DNA of 64,000 nt, taken from positions 1 to 64,000 of the forward strand of contig JASAND010015750.1 of NCBI GenBank assembly GCA_030248195.1. The letters are read 5' to 3'. Below the pieces are notes generated by a model. It did no database searches and was not told the DNA's origin. It was given only the letters and a program-made list of their open reading frames with translations. Source of the DNA: Trissonchulus latispiculum. Lineage: Eukaryota; Nematoda; Enoplea; Enoplida; Ironidae. The translations under genes were made by a program, and so were the position numbers. Of the stretch, positions 36,141 to 47,310 are shown piece by piece; position 1 is the first letter of the stretch, and every line of letters starts with the position of its first letter.

Positions 36141-37655
36141 GTGACTAGTTTCCTTGTTTTTGGACGACTTTTTTTCCAGTTTTTGCGAAAAATTTCGACA
36201 ATCGATAATTCTGCGCAAGAACGTTTGCAAAGGCATAGAGAAAAGTGGGACAATCTTTTTGATCAATTTGCTGAACTACGCGCTCAAATCATTCCGGTAA
36301 TAACTAGAGCTCAGCATCGTCAACATTTGCAAAATATGGCGGATATCAAAACTTATATCGCGCTTTTTAAGAGTCTGAGTCCCTACAACGGTAGAGAAAC
36401 TACGTTGACTCCAGATGAATGGATCACAAGTTTTGAAGCAATTATCCGTGCTCATGAAATCCCTGAGGAGAAGAAACGCTCCCTATTGCTAGCTAAAATT
36501 GGGGAAACTGTCCTTCATCGGCTTTCTTCTCTTGGACTTCCAGATACGTATGAAGAATTGGTTAAACTTTTGAAGCTTTTGTACGAACCTGTGACAAGGA
36601 CGGCGGCTGAGCATTCGAAAAATTTCTACGTACGTATTCAAAAAGAGGACGAAAAGGTACAAGATTTCGCCGCTGACTTGGAAATTCTTGCCCGAAAGGC
36701 TTTCCCGAATGAGACTGAAAACGGAAGGGCAGTGAACATTTTTGAACAGCTTAGAAAAGGCCTCCGTTCTGAATTGAAAACCTTGGGTGTCTCCCTCCTA
36801 GCTGACTTGGAATGTTGGGGACAGAACATGGAAAAATTGCGCAAAATTGTGATTCAGCTTTCGCGGTTGGAGGAGGAACAAAACCTAGATTCGTCGACCT
36901 CCCCTTCCACTTCCAGAAAGGAATCAAAGACGAAAGCAAAGGTCTGTAGTGTTTCTACCGCTGAAAACTCGGAACAGGATGAAAAATTATCCAAACTGCA
37001 GTCCCAACTTTTGGATATGAAGCTCAAAAATGCGCAGTTGGAAATCGATTTGGAAGCGGTCAAAGCAGGCAAAACGGAAGCTCAAATTTGTAGTGTGAAG
37101 GCTTCTACTTCTACCGAATTTTCTACTGTTGCTGCCGCCCAAGCTACGCCATCTACTTCTACGCAGTCTCCGCCAGCCCAGCAGCAGAATTCTAACCAGC
37201 GATCTCCTCAGTCCCCGCGTGATCTCAGTAATGTGACTTGCTACGAATGCGGAAATTTGGGACATATAGCTTCAAATTGTGCCCTGCGTACCAATCGAGA
37301 CGATTCAAATTTTCGGCGCGGTCGTGGACGTGGTAATTTCCGTGGCAATAACCGCGGCAACTACCAAAACCGAAATTGGAATCAAAATTCGCGCTCAAAT
37401 TGGAACAACAGTGATAATAACAATTGGTCTCGAAATAATTCTCGTGGTTCCAGGGGTAATCGTGGAAATTCCCAAAGGCGCGGTTCTCGTCCAGATGTTT
37501 TCATGGATGCTAGCGGTCAGGCATTCCAAATTATGTCCTACGAGCAATATCAACAGGCGCAACCTAATGTTTCCTATATTGTTCCTCTAAATTCTAGCGG
37601 CCAGAATTTTCAGATTGCGGGAGGCGTAACCTCCAGGGCTCCCAACCCGCAGTAA
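36141..37655 (+). CDS. Element 1 gag polyprotein
   Basis: Capsid/nucleocapsid precursor that packages the element RNA in the cytoplasm. 504 codons without a break. The methionine of MADIKTYIAL (residue 66) may be the true start, since the first residues are hydrophobic and lie in leader-like sequence. Residues about 75-230 look like the retrotransposon capsid domain (TLTPDEWITSFEAIIRAHEI, LYEPVT, FAADLEILARKAFP). A Ser/Thr/Gln-rich linker follows. One zinc knuckle CYECGNLGHIASNC sits near residue 367, then an Arg/Gly/Asn-rich nucleic-acid-binding tail. A 47-bp gap and a frame change separate it from pol. Confidence 0.85.
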   Translation: MTSFLVFGRLFFQFLRKISTIDNSAQERLQRHREKWDNLFDQFAELRAQIIPVITRAQHRQHLQNMADIKTYIALFKSLSPYNGRETTLTPDEWITSFEAIIRAHEIPEEKKRSLLLAKIGETVLHRLSSLGLPDTYEELVKLLKLLYEPVTRTAAEHSKNFYVRIQKEDEKVQDFAADLEILARKAFPNETENGRAVNIFEQLRKGLRSELKTLGVSLLADLECWGQNMEKLRKIVIQLSRLEEEQNLDSSTSPSTSRKESKTKAKVCSVSTAENSEQDEKLSKLQSQLLDMKLKNAQLEIDLEAVKAGKTEAQICSVKASTSTEFSTVAAAQATPSTSTQSPPAQQQNSNQRSPQSPRDLSNVTCYECGNLGHIASNCALRTNRDDSNFRRGRGRGNFRGNNRGNYQNRNWNQNSRSNWNNSDNNNWSRNNSRGSRGNRGNSQRRGSRPDVFMDASGQAFQIMSYEQYQQAQPNVSYIVPLNSSGQNFQIAGGVTSRAPNPQ

Positions 37656-37702
37656 CTTCGTCCCCACCTGGAGAAAATTCTAACCCTAGTCCCACTACAG
37701 TT

Positions 37703-40700
37703 TTGAATTCTAACCCTAATGTTTGTTCGGTTCTTTCTTCTCGCAATGTGGTGGAAAGTTTATTGAAAACATATCCCAATCAGAAGACTATTTCGTCAGA
37801 TCAAATTTGTTCAGTCTTCTCTTCTTATGCGGGAGTGGTAAAGTCAAATTTACCACCTAACCATCAATTTGGACGAACAAACTTAGAAAATTCTCCACAT
37901 TTTTCGAATACGTATGTACGTACTAACATGGCATGTTCTATACAGCCAACTTTTAATGGTTTTTCAACGCCAACTTCTAATACGTACGTACGTACAAGCC
38001 CTCCCTCCAATGTTTCTTTTTCAACTAATGGTTTTTCTGGAAATTCAAAGCACTTTCAATCTGAAAAGGAGGAACGTGTTCTTTTCATACCAGATCAGCA
38101 ACGATGGGTAAAATTGGTACCTATTGACGGTAGCCAGGTCGACAAGCGTAATGCACTTTTTCTTCGACCAATTCCACCAAATTCAAGGGTATCTAATCAA
38201 GCCAATTTTCATCAGGCAAATGCTTTTTCTGGTCTAACTTTTCGGAATTCACGTTTCCATAATCAGAACGCTGGCTTTAGGCCAATGAATTTTCAGCAAC
38301 CTAGGTTTTTACTAGCAAATTTTCGGTATAACTTCCCTTTTCAGAGGCAACAGCCTAGATTTTCGAATGTGCCTACAGTTTTTTCTGCTAGGAATAATTT
38401 TGGATTTGCTCCTCGACCTATTGCCACGAACGGGCGCAGCTGTGAAAATCAAGCGTTTTCCTTTGGACCTCGCGTGGTTTTCCCATCTGCAAATGCCCAC
38501 CTGCCAAATTTAGGGACGAGTACACCCAGATCACTAAATCAAGGGGTGCCTTCAGGAGCGAACTTTTTGGCTCGCCACTCGAGGGTTACCAAGCATAACG
38601 GTGAGTCTGGTCAACAGGAAAAGACGGATGCCTCTGACTACCATATAAAAAGTCACGCGCCAACTCAAATTCCTAGGACTAACAAGTCATCAATGGACTA
38701 TGGTTATAGGCTAAGAATGCTTAGAAGTCTAGATGAGGCATCCACCCAAGTTCAAGAAGCAGACTTACAAGGAAAAAGCCAAGAAACTGAGGAAGAACTC
38801 AGTAAAGAACAGGGAGTAAGAACTTCAAAAGGAAAACGGGTACGTAAGAAGAATCAACAGCTAAAAAGCAAGATAAAGCATAAGGTGTTGGACCCAGATT
38901 TTCCAGACAAATTCCTTTTTGAAGATGTTTTGCTTTCTTATTCGGATGCGTCAAAAACTGAGGAAAGTTCTGCGACTAGTTCTGACTCTGAATCTGAATC
39001 TGTGGACAAAACGCCAACGGTTTGCTATCAACAGCCACAAAAGGCACCAAAGTCTGAGCCGATTTTCAATAATCGAAATTATTTAATGGCTTTTGCTCAA
39101 GGTGATAAGTATTTTGTAGGAGCTCAAGCAAAAATTCCACCTATTCATTCACCTGTGGTTGTAGTGTCTGTCTCTGGCTTAAATACTTTAGCATTACTTG
39201 ATACTGGAGCGAATATCTCCGTCATTTCGAAAAGCTTTATAGAACATTTGCAAAGAAAGGCACCAGAGGCACTCACGCCAGGTGAGCGACGTTTTGCTTC
39301 AGCTACTGCAGCCAATGGAACTCCTATTGATTTTTCGGGTTCAGTCAAATTGAAATTGTCCTTTCAAGGATATATTTGGCCTCATGAATTTCTAATTAGC
39401 GAATATTGTCCATACGACGTTTTACTGGGTTCCGACTTTCTTTCCACTTATAATTGGTCTATGTTACTTGGCAGACATTCAATCTACCATCCTCTTTTCA
39501 AAGAAGTACCCCTTCTGGGCGCACCTCAATTGGATAGTATTTTACAAATTGTGGGAAAAGAAGCCCCAAAAGTGTCTAATATTTTTCTGCGAATAGGAGT
39601 GTGCATACCACCTAATTCAGAAGCGTGGGTACCAATAGCTTGTGAAGCGAATCAAACAAATACAGATATTGAAGAAGAAGACGAGGTTCTTGCTGTCATA
39701 CGTACTTATGCATCTCAGGTAAAACCACAGACGGCTCCTTGGCCTTCACGTTTTGCGGATCCACCTAAAATGGTTCGAAATTCCACTAAAATATTGGAAA
39801 AATATAACTGCTACGTGGTCCCTGGTATCATTTCAGGCGAAAATCAAACGCAATATGTTCGAATGTGGAATTTGGCCCCAGAGCCATTGGATTTAAGACC
39901 AGGTATGCGTTTAGCTTACGCAGATGACCTCGTTTCAGTTCAGAACCCAAAAGGCAAGGAAGCTTTTCTACATATGGGTGAAAATTGGTTCGAGCAGGAG
40001 TACGTATGTGAGTCAGACCTTGTTTCGGGAGAAAACCCACAAGTAAATTCTGCCATTCATAATTCCAACTTAAAGGATACTATATTGGAGGAAGAAAAGG
40101 TATCACCTAAACAGAATAAAGTCTTAACACCAGAGGAACAATACGAACAGTTTCTCAAGGAAGCTCAACTGGATAAGTTTGAATGTACAGAAAAGACCAA
40201 AGATAGATTCAAGGAACTTCTACGTAAGTACGTACATGTTTTTGCAACACCGGACAATTTAGGAAAATGTACTACAGGACAACATCTAATTGACACTGGC
40301 ATGGGAGGACCAGTAACGGCTAAGGCATATAGGGTAAATCCAAACGAAAGACTCCAAATCGAAGAACATATTCGGAAGATGCTGGAACAAGGGATTTGCT
40401 CTCCATCAGACAGTCAATGGTCATCTCCATGTATGTTGGTAGGGAAGAAGGATGGAACTACCAGGTTTGTTATTGACTACAGAAACTTAAACAAGATCAC
40501 TAGGAAAGATCGCTATCCATTACCTAAGATCGATGAAATACTAGATATGTTCAGTAAAGGAAAATTCTTTTCTACGTTAGATCTTAACAGTGGGTACTGG
40601 CAGATAGAAATGTTTCCACCTCATAAAGAGAAAACTGCATTCATTTCGCATATGGGACTTTTTCATTTCAATGTAATGCCCTTTGGCCTAACAAATGCTC

Positions 40701-41005
40701 CCGCCACTTTTCAGCGCATAATGGAGCGTATTTTTACGGAATTACCAGTTTACATCGATGATTTGCTAATCCCTTCAAACGATGAAGAACATCACTTAAA
40801 AATGCTGGAAATTGTTTTTCAAAAACTTAGCGATCATGGACTTCGTTTGAAGATGAAAAAGTGTGTGTTTTTCCGTACGAGGGTTGAATATCTTGGGCAT
40901 TTTATATCTGATAAAGGCATTGAAACTGACTCCCGTAAAGTCACTGCAGTTCAAAATTTCCTTGTACCTAGAACTTTTATTTTTAGGTATGGCTGGATGT
41001 TATAG
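37703..41005 (+). CDS. Element 1 pol, part 1: protease and reverse transcriptase
   Basis: 1100 codons. A long Asn/Phe/Ser-rich N-terminal region (to about residue 350) and a basic patch precede the aspartic protease, active site LLDTGANISVIS near residue 500. The RT follows from about residue 860: WSSPCMLVGKKDGTTRFVID, LDLNSGYWQIEM, MPFGLTNAPATFQ and the catalytic YIDD at about 1017. Isoleucine in YIDD is less common than V or L. The frame runs out shortly after the RT, at VPRT, where sequence expected before RNase H is shortened and the frame shifts (about 40965-40990). The gag stop separates it from gag, so it is made as a separate ORF or by an unseen mechanism. Confidence 0.85.
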   Translation: MNSNPNVCSVLSSRNVVESLLKTYPNQKTISSDQICSVFSSYAGVVKSNLPPNHQFGRTNLENSPHFSNTYVRTNMACSIQPTFNGFSTPTSNTYVRTSPPSNVSFSTNGFSGNSKHFQSEKEERVLFIPDQQRWVKLVPIDGSQVDKRNALFLRPIPPNSRVSNQANFHQANAFSGLTFRNSRFHNQNAGFRPMNFQQPRFLLANFRYNFPFQRQQPRFSNVPTVFSARNNFGFAPRPIATNGRSCENQAFSFGPRVVFPSANAHLPNLGTSTPRSLNQGVPSGANFLARHSRVTKHNGESGQQEKTDASDYHIKSHAPTQIPRTNKSSMDYGYRLRMLRSLDEASTQVQEADLQGKSQETEEELSKEQGVRTSKGKRVRKKNQQLKSKIKHKVLDPDFPDKFLFEDVLLSYSDASKTEESSATSSDSESESVDKTPTVCYQQPQKAPKSEPIFNNRNYLMAFAQGDKYFVGAQAKIPPIHSPVVVVSVSGLNTLALLDTGANISVISKSFIEHLQRKAPEALTPGERRFASATAANGTPIDFSGSVKLKLSFQGYIWPHEFLISEYCPYDVLLGSDFLSTYNWSMLLGRHSIYHPLFKEVPLLGAPQLDSILQIVGKEAPKVSNIFLRIGVCIPPNSEAWVPIACEANQTNTDIEEEDEVLAVIRTYASQVKPQTAPWPSRFADPPKMVRNSTKILEKYNCYVVPGIISGENQTQYVRMWNLAPEPLDLRPGMRLAYADDLVSVQNPKGKEAFLHMGENWFEQEYVCESDLVSGENPQVNSAIHNSNLKDTILEEEKVSPKQNKVLTPEEQYEQFLKEAQLDKFECTEKTKDRFKELLRKYVHVFATPDNLGKCTTGQHLIDTGMGGPVTAKAYRVNPNERLQIEEHIRKMLEQGICSPSDSQWSSPCMLVGKKDGTTRFVIDYRNLNKITRKDRYPLPKIDEILDMFSKGKFFSTLDLNSGYWQIEMFPPHKEKTAFISHMGLFHFNVMPFGLTNAPATFQRIMERIFTELPVYIDDLLIPSNDEEHHLKMLEIVFQKLSDHGLRLKMKKCVFFRTRVEYLGHFISDKGIETDSRKVTAVQNFLVPRTFIFRYGWML

Positions 41006-42746
41006 GCGATTTATTAGTAACTTTAGTACCATTGCTGGACCTTTGAATAATTTATTGAAGAAACAAGAGAGTTTTCATTGGACAGATGATTGCCAAACAG
41101 CTTTTGAGAACTTGAAAAAGGCACTAACGAATGCACCTGTTTTGGCATACCCAAATTGGGATAATCCATTTTTATTAACAACTGATGCAAGTATTCAAGG
41201 TCTCGGTGCAGTACTAGAGCAAGCTCAAGAAGGTGAATCTAGACCAAAACCAATAGCTTACGCTAGTAGATCTTTAGTGGGTGCTGAAAGGAAATACGAA
41301 ATTTACGAACTAGAAGGACTAGCCGTAGTATGGGCATGTAAACATTTCCAACATTACCTACGTCACCGACAATTTACTCTGTATACCGATAACGAGGCTC
41401 TTAAGTACATCTTCACATGTCCAAAACGACAAGGTAACAGCAGATTAGCTAAGTGGCATATAGCACTGCAAGAGTACAAATTCACAGCGTTACATCGGAG
41501 AGGTGTTGACAATCCAGTAGCAGACGCTCTTTCGCGTAATCCAAAGTCCAAGGACAACTTTTTGGCTGACATTGCGACGGAGGATTCACGATTGCAGCAA
41601 GTACGTACGCAAAACAACAATACTGAAGCTACATCTGAAAATGAAGAAGAGTTTGACGTAACCGAAGACATGTATCCACCTGTATTTTCTATTGAAAAAT
41701 TTTCAGACGAAAGTTGGATTCAAGCTTTGAATGAAGATCCTGAATTTGGTCCTTTAAAAGACTATATGGAAACGGGACGTTTAACAACTGATGAAAAGGT
41801 TTGGCGTTTAATTCGTCTCGAGGATGATTTCGTGCTTGAAAACGGGATTTTGTATAGACATCACATAGACGCGCATGGACGTAGACGATATGCGTTACCT
41901 AGAACTACCTGTGTACCTCAGAAGTATCGAAATTACATGCTGTATCAATATCATAGTGCACCGGATACTGGAGGACACTTAGGCGTACCGCAAACCATTT
42001 ATAAGATAGCTACGAAGTATTATTGGCCGACTTTATCAACAGACGTGACTAGATACGTACGTAATTGTATAGTGTGCAACAAATTTACGATTGGTCCGAG
42101 AAATCCACAGGCTCCTATGAAGCCCTATCCACCTGTAACTAAGCCATTCGAAAGGATTTACCTAGACGTTTGTCATTTTCCTACTAGTAAGAATCAAAAG
42201 GTTTGTGTTCTTGTTTTGATAGATCAGTTGACGCGTTGGGCAGAAGCATGGCCCTTAAGGAATGAAAAGTCAGAAACGCTAATACGTACGCTTTTATACG
42301 AGTTTGTCTTACGCTATGGTGTACCTAAGGAAGTAGTAACAGATCAAGGACCTAATTTTCAATCCGAAGTGACTAATACATTCTTTAAGTTGCTAGGAAC
42401 TACTAAGTTACGTACGACGACATATCATCCACAATCTAACGGACTTGTAGAAAGGGTTAACGGCACTATACGGGAGATTATAAAGAAGTACATAGATACG
42501 TCACAAAAGGACTGGGACATGAAACTAGCTTTTGCTATGCACGCTTATCGAACATCTTTTCATTCGACGATACAAGATACTCCGTATTTTCTACTTTTTG
42601 GTCGTGATTGCACTGTGCCTGAAGATTTACTTTTCGACAAACTTGATAAACCTGTGACTTCTTTAAATGCGTACAAAACGTCAGCGATGCGTCAATTAAC
42701 GGAAAATTGGGAATTAACGGCTAGGATTAACGGCATTTTGAAGTAG
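40977..42746 (+). CDS. Element 1 pol, part 2: RNase H and integrase (frameshifted)
   Basis: Continues pol in another frame. Starts at the GMAGCYRRFI connection, then RNase H (LLTTDASIQGLGAV; YELEGLAVVWA; YTDNEALKYI; VADALSRNP). The integrase has the zinc-binding H-H-C-C region (YHSAPDTGGHLG ... CIVCNKF, about 41950-42085) and the DDE core: LDVCHF near 42160, VTDQGPNF near 42340, GLVERVNGT near 42445. All three acidic residues are present. A second frameshift near 42735 takes the integrase C-terminus into the next ORF. Confidence 0.85.
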   Translation, partial: LFLGMAGCYRRFISNFSTIAGPLNNLLKKQESFHWTDDCQTAFENLKKALTNAPVLAYPNWDNPFLLTTDASIQGLGAVLEQAQEGESRPKPIAYASRSLVGAERKYEIYELEGLAVVWACKHFQHYLRHRQFTLYTDNEALKYIFTCPKRQGNSRLAKWHIALQEYKFTALHRRGVDNPVADALSRNPKSKDNFLADIATEDSRLQQVRTQNNNTEATSENEEEFDVTEDMYPPVFSIEKFSDESWIQALNEDPEFGPLKDYMETGRLTTDEKVWRLIRLEDDFVLENGILYRHHIDAHGRRRYALPRTTCVPQKYRNYMLYQYHSAPDTGGHLGVPQTIYKIATKYYWPTLSTDVTRYVRNCIVCNKFTIGPRNPQAPMKPYPPVTKPFERIYLDVCHFPTSKNQKVCVLVLIDQLTRWAEAWPLRNEKSETLIRTLLYEFVLRYGVPKEVVTDQGPNFQSEVTNTFFKLLGTTKLRTTTYHPQSNGLVERVNGTIREIIKKYIDTSQKDWDMKLAFAMHAYRTSFHSTIQDTPYFLLFGRDCTVPEDLLFDKLDKPVTSLNAYKTSAMRQLTENWELTARINGILK

Positions 42747-43120
42747 GACAGCTAGTTATGCGAAATATTTCACAAGTACCTGTACCACAAGGACATATGG
42801 CTAAATTAGCTTCAAAATATGACGGACCATTTCACATTGTGGAACGGATTTCAGAGCAAAATGTTCGGTTAAGGTGTTTACAGACAGGAAAGATTAGTAA
42901 ACCAGTTCACGTAAATGGACTAAAGAAGTTACCAGATGTCCATCCAGAATATACTGAAGATACAGTAGAACAATTTCAAGATTTAGAATTTGAAAAGCCT
43001 GGGGAAAAGGCTTCGCCCGGTGTAGTGGAAAAGCAAGGGGATAGTAACGGCGAATTAGAAGAACAAGTACAAGTTGATACAGATGAAACGGAACATCATG
43101 AACTAAATAATATTAAATAA
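42737..43120 (+). CDS. Element 1 integrase C-terminal region
   Basis: After the frameshift the frame reads VGQLVMRNISQVP ... KYDGPFHIVERISEQNVRLR, the usual gypsy integrase C-terminal domain without a chromodomain. A glutamate-rich tail follows. After TAA at 43118-43120 another frame (43128-43280, HVTNTDEQDETASVEYVVVA, then 30 more residues) carries similar acidic sequence, which suggests a third slip in the TAATAATAA run. Confidence 0.7.
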   Translation, partial: FEVGQLVMRNISQVPVPQGHMAKLASKYDGPFHIVERISEQNVRLRCLQTGKISKPVHVNGLKKLPDVHPEYTEDTVEQFQDLEFEKPGEKASPGVVEKQGDSNGELEEQVQVDTDETEHHELNNIK

Positions 43121-43558
43121 TAATAACCACGTGACTAACACAGACGAACAAGACGAAACTGCTAGTGTAGAATATGTAGTAGTAGCAACACCATCTAGCA
43201 CTAAAGCACCAGATCCACATGCACTTGTGGCACCTGTAGGAACCTTGTTTTCTTTCGATAAAGTCAGATTTTTAATTTGAACATTTTGTACGGCACTATT
43301 TCTGCACAACTGTGAGCAATGCCGTCACCTTTTCAACGGTTTTTCTCTTGAAAGTTCAAATTTCTTGACCCTATCTCTTTTCGATGTTTCTTAAACGTTT
43401 TCTTGGTATTTGGTGATTTAAATTTTTCTCCTCTTTTTATCTAACCTCTTTTCCTTCTGTTTTAGGAAATTTTTATGTCACTTGTTTTGTTTTCTATTTA
43501 GTCCTAATTTTGTACTGGTTTCTGGCCTTCTCTGATCAGTGGTCTCAAAGTCTCAGCT

Positions 43559-43928
43559 ATGAAACGCCAGCATGAAATGGTTTCGGACTCCGAGGAACAG
43601 GAAAATCCGGACCAACCCGAACGAAAAATGCGGCAAATCGACAGCGAGAAGCGCGACGTTGTAGGCGGCACCAGCAATAGCAAACTTGCCACCGAACGAT
43701 CAGCTCACGTTGAATGAATGGAAGGTAGCCTTTCAGGACAACCTAATCCAACAATCATTACAGGTAGGCCCTGTTGATATGTCTGCGAGCGATCTTTCTG
43801 GATCGTCTGTGAGCCATGCAACCGTGGCCCTGCCATCTCAAAACGTCACTGCTGATATGACTGCGAGCGATCTTTCTGGATCGTCTGTGAGCCATACGAC
43901 AACGGTCATTCCATCTTTAAAAGTGTGA
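43559..43928 (+). pseudogene. Possible accessory ORF 3' of pol, frameshifted
   Basis: ATG at 43559 opens a 52-codon charged frame (MKRQHEMVSDSEEQENPDQP ...). The neighbouring frame takes over at about 43680 (LPPNDQLTLNEWKVAFQDNL) and runs to 43928. It contains two tandem 78-bp units with SASDLSGSSVSH (43777 and 43855). Hydrophilic, without signal peptide or membrane helix, so not an envelope. Function unknown. Confidence 0.4.
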
Positions 43929-46603
43929 AAACTTCTTCTGATGAAAACTAATTGTCAACGTTCAATGTGGCCGAAAACTTCAATTCCACCTTTTAGCGAA
44001 ACCTACTGACGAATTACCTTTTCTGGACAGACGTGTAAAACGAAAACCCTCATCAGCTGAATGCTATGCACAAACGGGTTTAATTCCATCGTTAGTCTAA
44101 TCATTTTTCTCTTTTCCATCTTTTTGTCGGTTTTTAACATTCCTACCTAAGTTGGTGAGTTGTCTTTCTGGACAATGTACGCAACAGGGTCATTGGTTTG
44201 GCTGAGTGCGAACTTTTTTGCTCGCTTTCTAGTCTAAACCGTGACTCATCCAACTCCAATTCTAATACTACTTTTTGACATTTTCATAGACGAGTTTAAC
44301 CAGTTGCGTGCAACGAAGTGTAAACATTACGTTCAAGTTTGTAAAACGGAGTTTTAAACGGATTTGGTTTAATATTTAGCGACGATAGCATTTAGTGACC
44401 TTTTTTGAGGCATAATGTAATTTACGAATTTATGGATTTAAAAGCCTCATGACGATCGTAGCATAGACGGTAGACGTATTTCGGACTTTTTGGCGATTCT
44501 TTAATTGTGACGGATTTAACGAGCGTAAAATGCGGAAAACAAGCGGAATCTTTATGCGCAGTATTAGTATTTGCTTTCGGTGATCACAATAATCGGTAGT
44601 AACTTTGTATGATAGCTAATTAATTAGTCGGTATATGTTAGTCTGTATAGTTATTAGTTTTGTTCGATTTTTTGTAGTTATGTAAACGTGTAAAGAATTG
44701 CTAGTTGATTTGATAATTCGTAGTGGTTAATTTTGTATTTGAAGTTTGTTATGCATATTCGGAAAATCCTAAAAAGCAATATTCGGAAAAAACCCAAAAA
44801 TATTTGCGTTATTAATTGGTTTTTTTGTTACCTATATTGTTTACTTATTTTGTATGGTTGTCTACGTACGGTTGTTTAATCCTAACGGTTATCTTCATTG
44901 GTTAATTTTTGTTTTCAGCTAATCCCATTGATAATGTTATGTTTATTTGTATCTTGTTGTTTTCTATGATAATCGTATTTTGACTAAGCGATGAATTATG
45001 AATAGTAATGAATGTAATGAATTACTAGTCGAAGTATAAAATGACATTTAGTCTATTTATCTTCTTAAAGATCTTCTCTTTCTAGAGTACTTCTTCTTTA
45101 ACTTTCGCTTCTAGATTATATTTCTCCTTTCCATCTTTTAATTGCATTGTCGGCTCTGTATAGCCATCATATTATGTTTGTGTGTTTCTAATTTGACTAC
45201 AACGACGGGTATAACAACAACTAAATTCGATGTCTTCTGCAGATACAGCTCCGATCCTGAACAAAAGTTCATACGGGTTTGAACTCATCCTACGGTGAAA
45301 CCAGAAGACCATCACCTTAAATTTAACTATAAAACTACAACAACTACTACAACTATCTACACTTATGGACATTATAAATTTTATATTTGTTGCTTAGCAT
45401 ATGCATATATCTTTGTGTGTTTTTGATTTGTAATCATTCTTTGCCTTAATTTTTGCCGGTATACTGCCTTATAACTTTGCCATTATTTATAGTCATAATG
45501 TTGTGCTTTATTTCTATGCCATGTACAGTTTTTCTTTTTGCCATATATATTCTTTACTGTATGATTCGTCTATAAACTTTGATTCGTCTAGTTATGTATC
45601 CCTTCCTCTATATTTTCCCCTATATATGTATGTGCTTTAATTTTGATAGCTATATGTTTTCGTATTTTCTCTTGTTTTCTTGGACAGATCAGGTGATCTT
45701 TATTTTTTATGCGGCGGAGGAAGGTCCGTGCGCTAGATCTTTAAAACTTTAGGTTAAAACATTCTTAATAGATGAAAATGTTTCTTTGTTTGCAATAGTC
45801 TTTACTTTATTTTATGTGTATTGATTCCATGTTTTGTCGTGTATAGGATAACTTTTGTTGTATAGCTTAGTTAAGATATTGAATGTTGTGGTTAGTTAGG
45901 TTAGTTTTTGACTTTTGAAAAGTAGTTTGATATATGATGTAAAAATTAACCTATCTACTTAATTGAAGTTTCTGTGTAAATTCTTTGTATTTTGTTAGCT
46001 AAGGATTTTGTGAACTTTGTGTAGTTTAGGTAGTTTTCTTGTAGTTTTGTATAGTAGTGATTAGTTGTAAACTTTGTATTGTGTGTTTTCTATAAATTGA
46101 CATAATGCGTGTTTGATATGTATGTATGTGAGTATGATTGTTGAAGGGCCATGAATCTATGAATAACTGTTGTATTTCTACTCTTTACTGTTTTCTATTC
46201 ATAGTGGCTTTTTGGGTATATTGCCTTTTCTATGTGGGTCGTTCTCTTTCTCTTTTCTATTTCTGATTACTTATTTTCGCCATACCTAGTTTGGTTGCAA
46301 CTACTTATTGTATTCTTTCGTTTACTTTATTCTCCCTGTGTTTCGCTATACTTCGACTGTCTATGACTTCCACTTTGCTACCACTTTCTAACTTTAATTT
46401 CCTTAACTTCTATTTGTGGTTTCTTTGGTTTAACCATGGGTAAACGTGCCAGGATACGTGCCTCATAACTGGTCTCATGGGAATTGTGTGAGATCTATGT
46501 TTACCTTTGAAATTCTTTTTAACTTCAACTATTGAATTACGGTAGCATCTTTTCTCCATCTTGTATTTTAGCAGGCGCTAAAATTTTTCTATCCAGGGGA
46601 GGA
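43929..46603 (+). other. 3' non-coding region of element 1
   Basis: About 2.7 kb of T-rich sequence without coding frames. Parts near 46190-46260 and 46420-46560 resemble element 2 at 63370-63430 and 63650-63800. Ends in a polypurine tract before the 3' LTR. Confidence 0.6.
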
Positions 46604-46984
46604 TGTTGAGAATCAACTAAAAACAAGTGTTGCAACTTAATATCTTAAAAACAAATACTAAAATTGATGGTTGCTGTTTGTGTACAGTCTAGTCTTGTTA
46701 GCTATTGCGATCAGCATATATCTTATCTACTTTGTCAGTTCAGTTGTGGTTCAAGTTGTGTTACGAGTTAGTTGGTTTTCTTTGTAAATTTATCCACATT
46801 AAATTCATTGTTACGCCACAACGTCTTCTAGTTGGTTACTCCCTGGAGATTGGACGGTACTGCAGTAATAAGGTAACTTTGTAGAATTAGGAAAATTATC
46901 AGAATAGGCCCGGTCTAGGAACCTGTAGTCGCTCCGCCTCTAGATTTCTACCCAGGTTCAGGCAGCTGAGGTAGGGATTTAACA
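46604..46984 (+). repeat. 3' LTR of element 1
   Basis: 381 bp, nearly identical to the 5' LTR. Followed directly by the duplicated target GTGG. Confidence 0.92.
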
Positions 46985-47054
46985 GTGGAATTAGCTATTT
47001 TCGATTCGTGGGGGACCTAGGGGAAACAAAATGCTTTTTGTCGTTGATTTGGAT

Positions 47055-47250
47055 GAAAAGCTGTATATAGGGGTTTGGTGGGCCGCAGGACAGAATTCTG
47101 AAGCCCGTTTTTCGATTTAGGTGTTTGTTAGCTCAGTACAAGGCGGTTACAACATTAGCTTATACCAAACTAACGAAAAGCTGAATCGAAAACGACTTCT
47201 GATTCGTGTTCTGCCGCCCAGATTACCCCTATATACAACTGTTAAGCCAA
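47055..47250. repeat. Palindromic dispersed repeat, copy at 47.1 kb
   Basis: Arms of about 90 bp: AGCTGTATATAGGGGTTTGG on the left pairs with CCCCTATATACAACTG on the right, and TTGTTAGCTCAGTACAAGGC in the centre resembles the 13.4-kb copy. No coding capacity. Confidence 0.7.
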
Positions 47251-47310
47251 ATCGAAGGTAAAAAATTGTTTGGTTCCTGGGATATCATTCAGGTAAAAAA
47301 AGGTAAGGTA

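Larger units (their letters stand above)
33686..46984 (+). mobile_element. Ty3/gypsy LTR retrotransposon, 13.3 kb (element 1)
   Basis: Full-length insertion bounded by LTRs at 33686-34063 and 46604-46984 with a 4-bp duplication GTGG (33682-33685 and 46985-46988). Order: LTR, primer site TGGCGACCGTGCAC at 34066, 2.1-kb leader, gag, pol (protease, RT, RNase H, integrase), a 3.4-kb 3' region with a possible accessory ORF, polypurine tract GGGGAGGA ending at 46603, LTR. The gag-pol order RT-RH-IN is gypsy. It is long for the group because of its two non-coding regions. pol is interrupted by frameshifts, so this copy is probably inactive. Confidence 0.92.

Noticed and set aside
37279..37590. Frames overlapping the gag tail, and minus-strand frames under gag and pol
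   Set aside because: Shadows of the element 1 coding frames.
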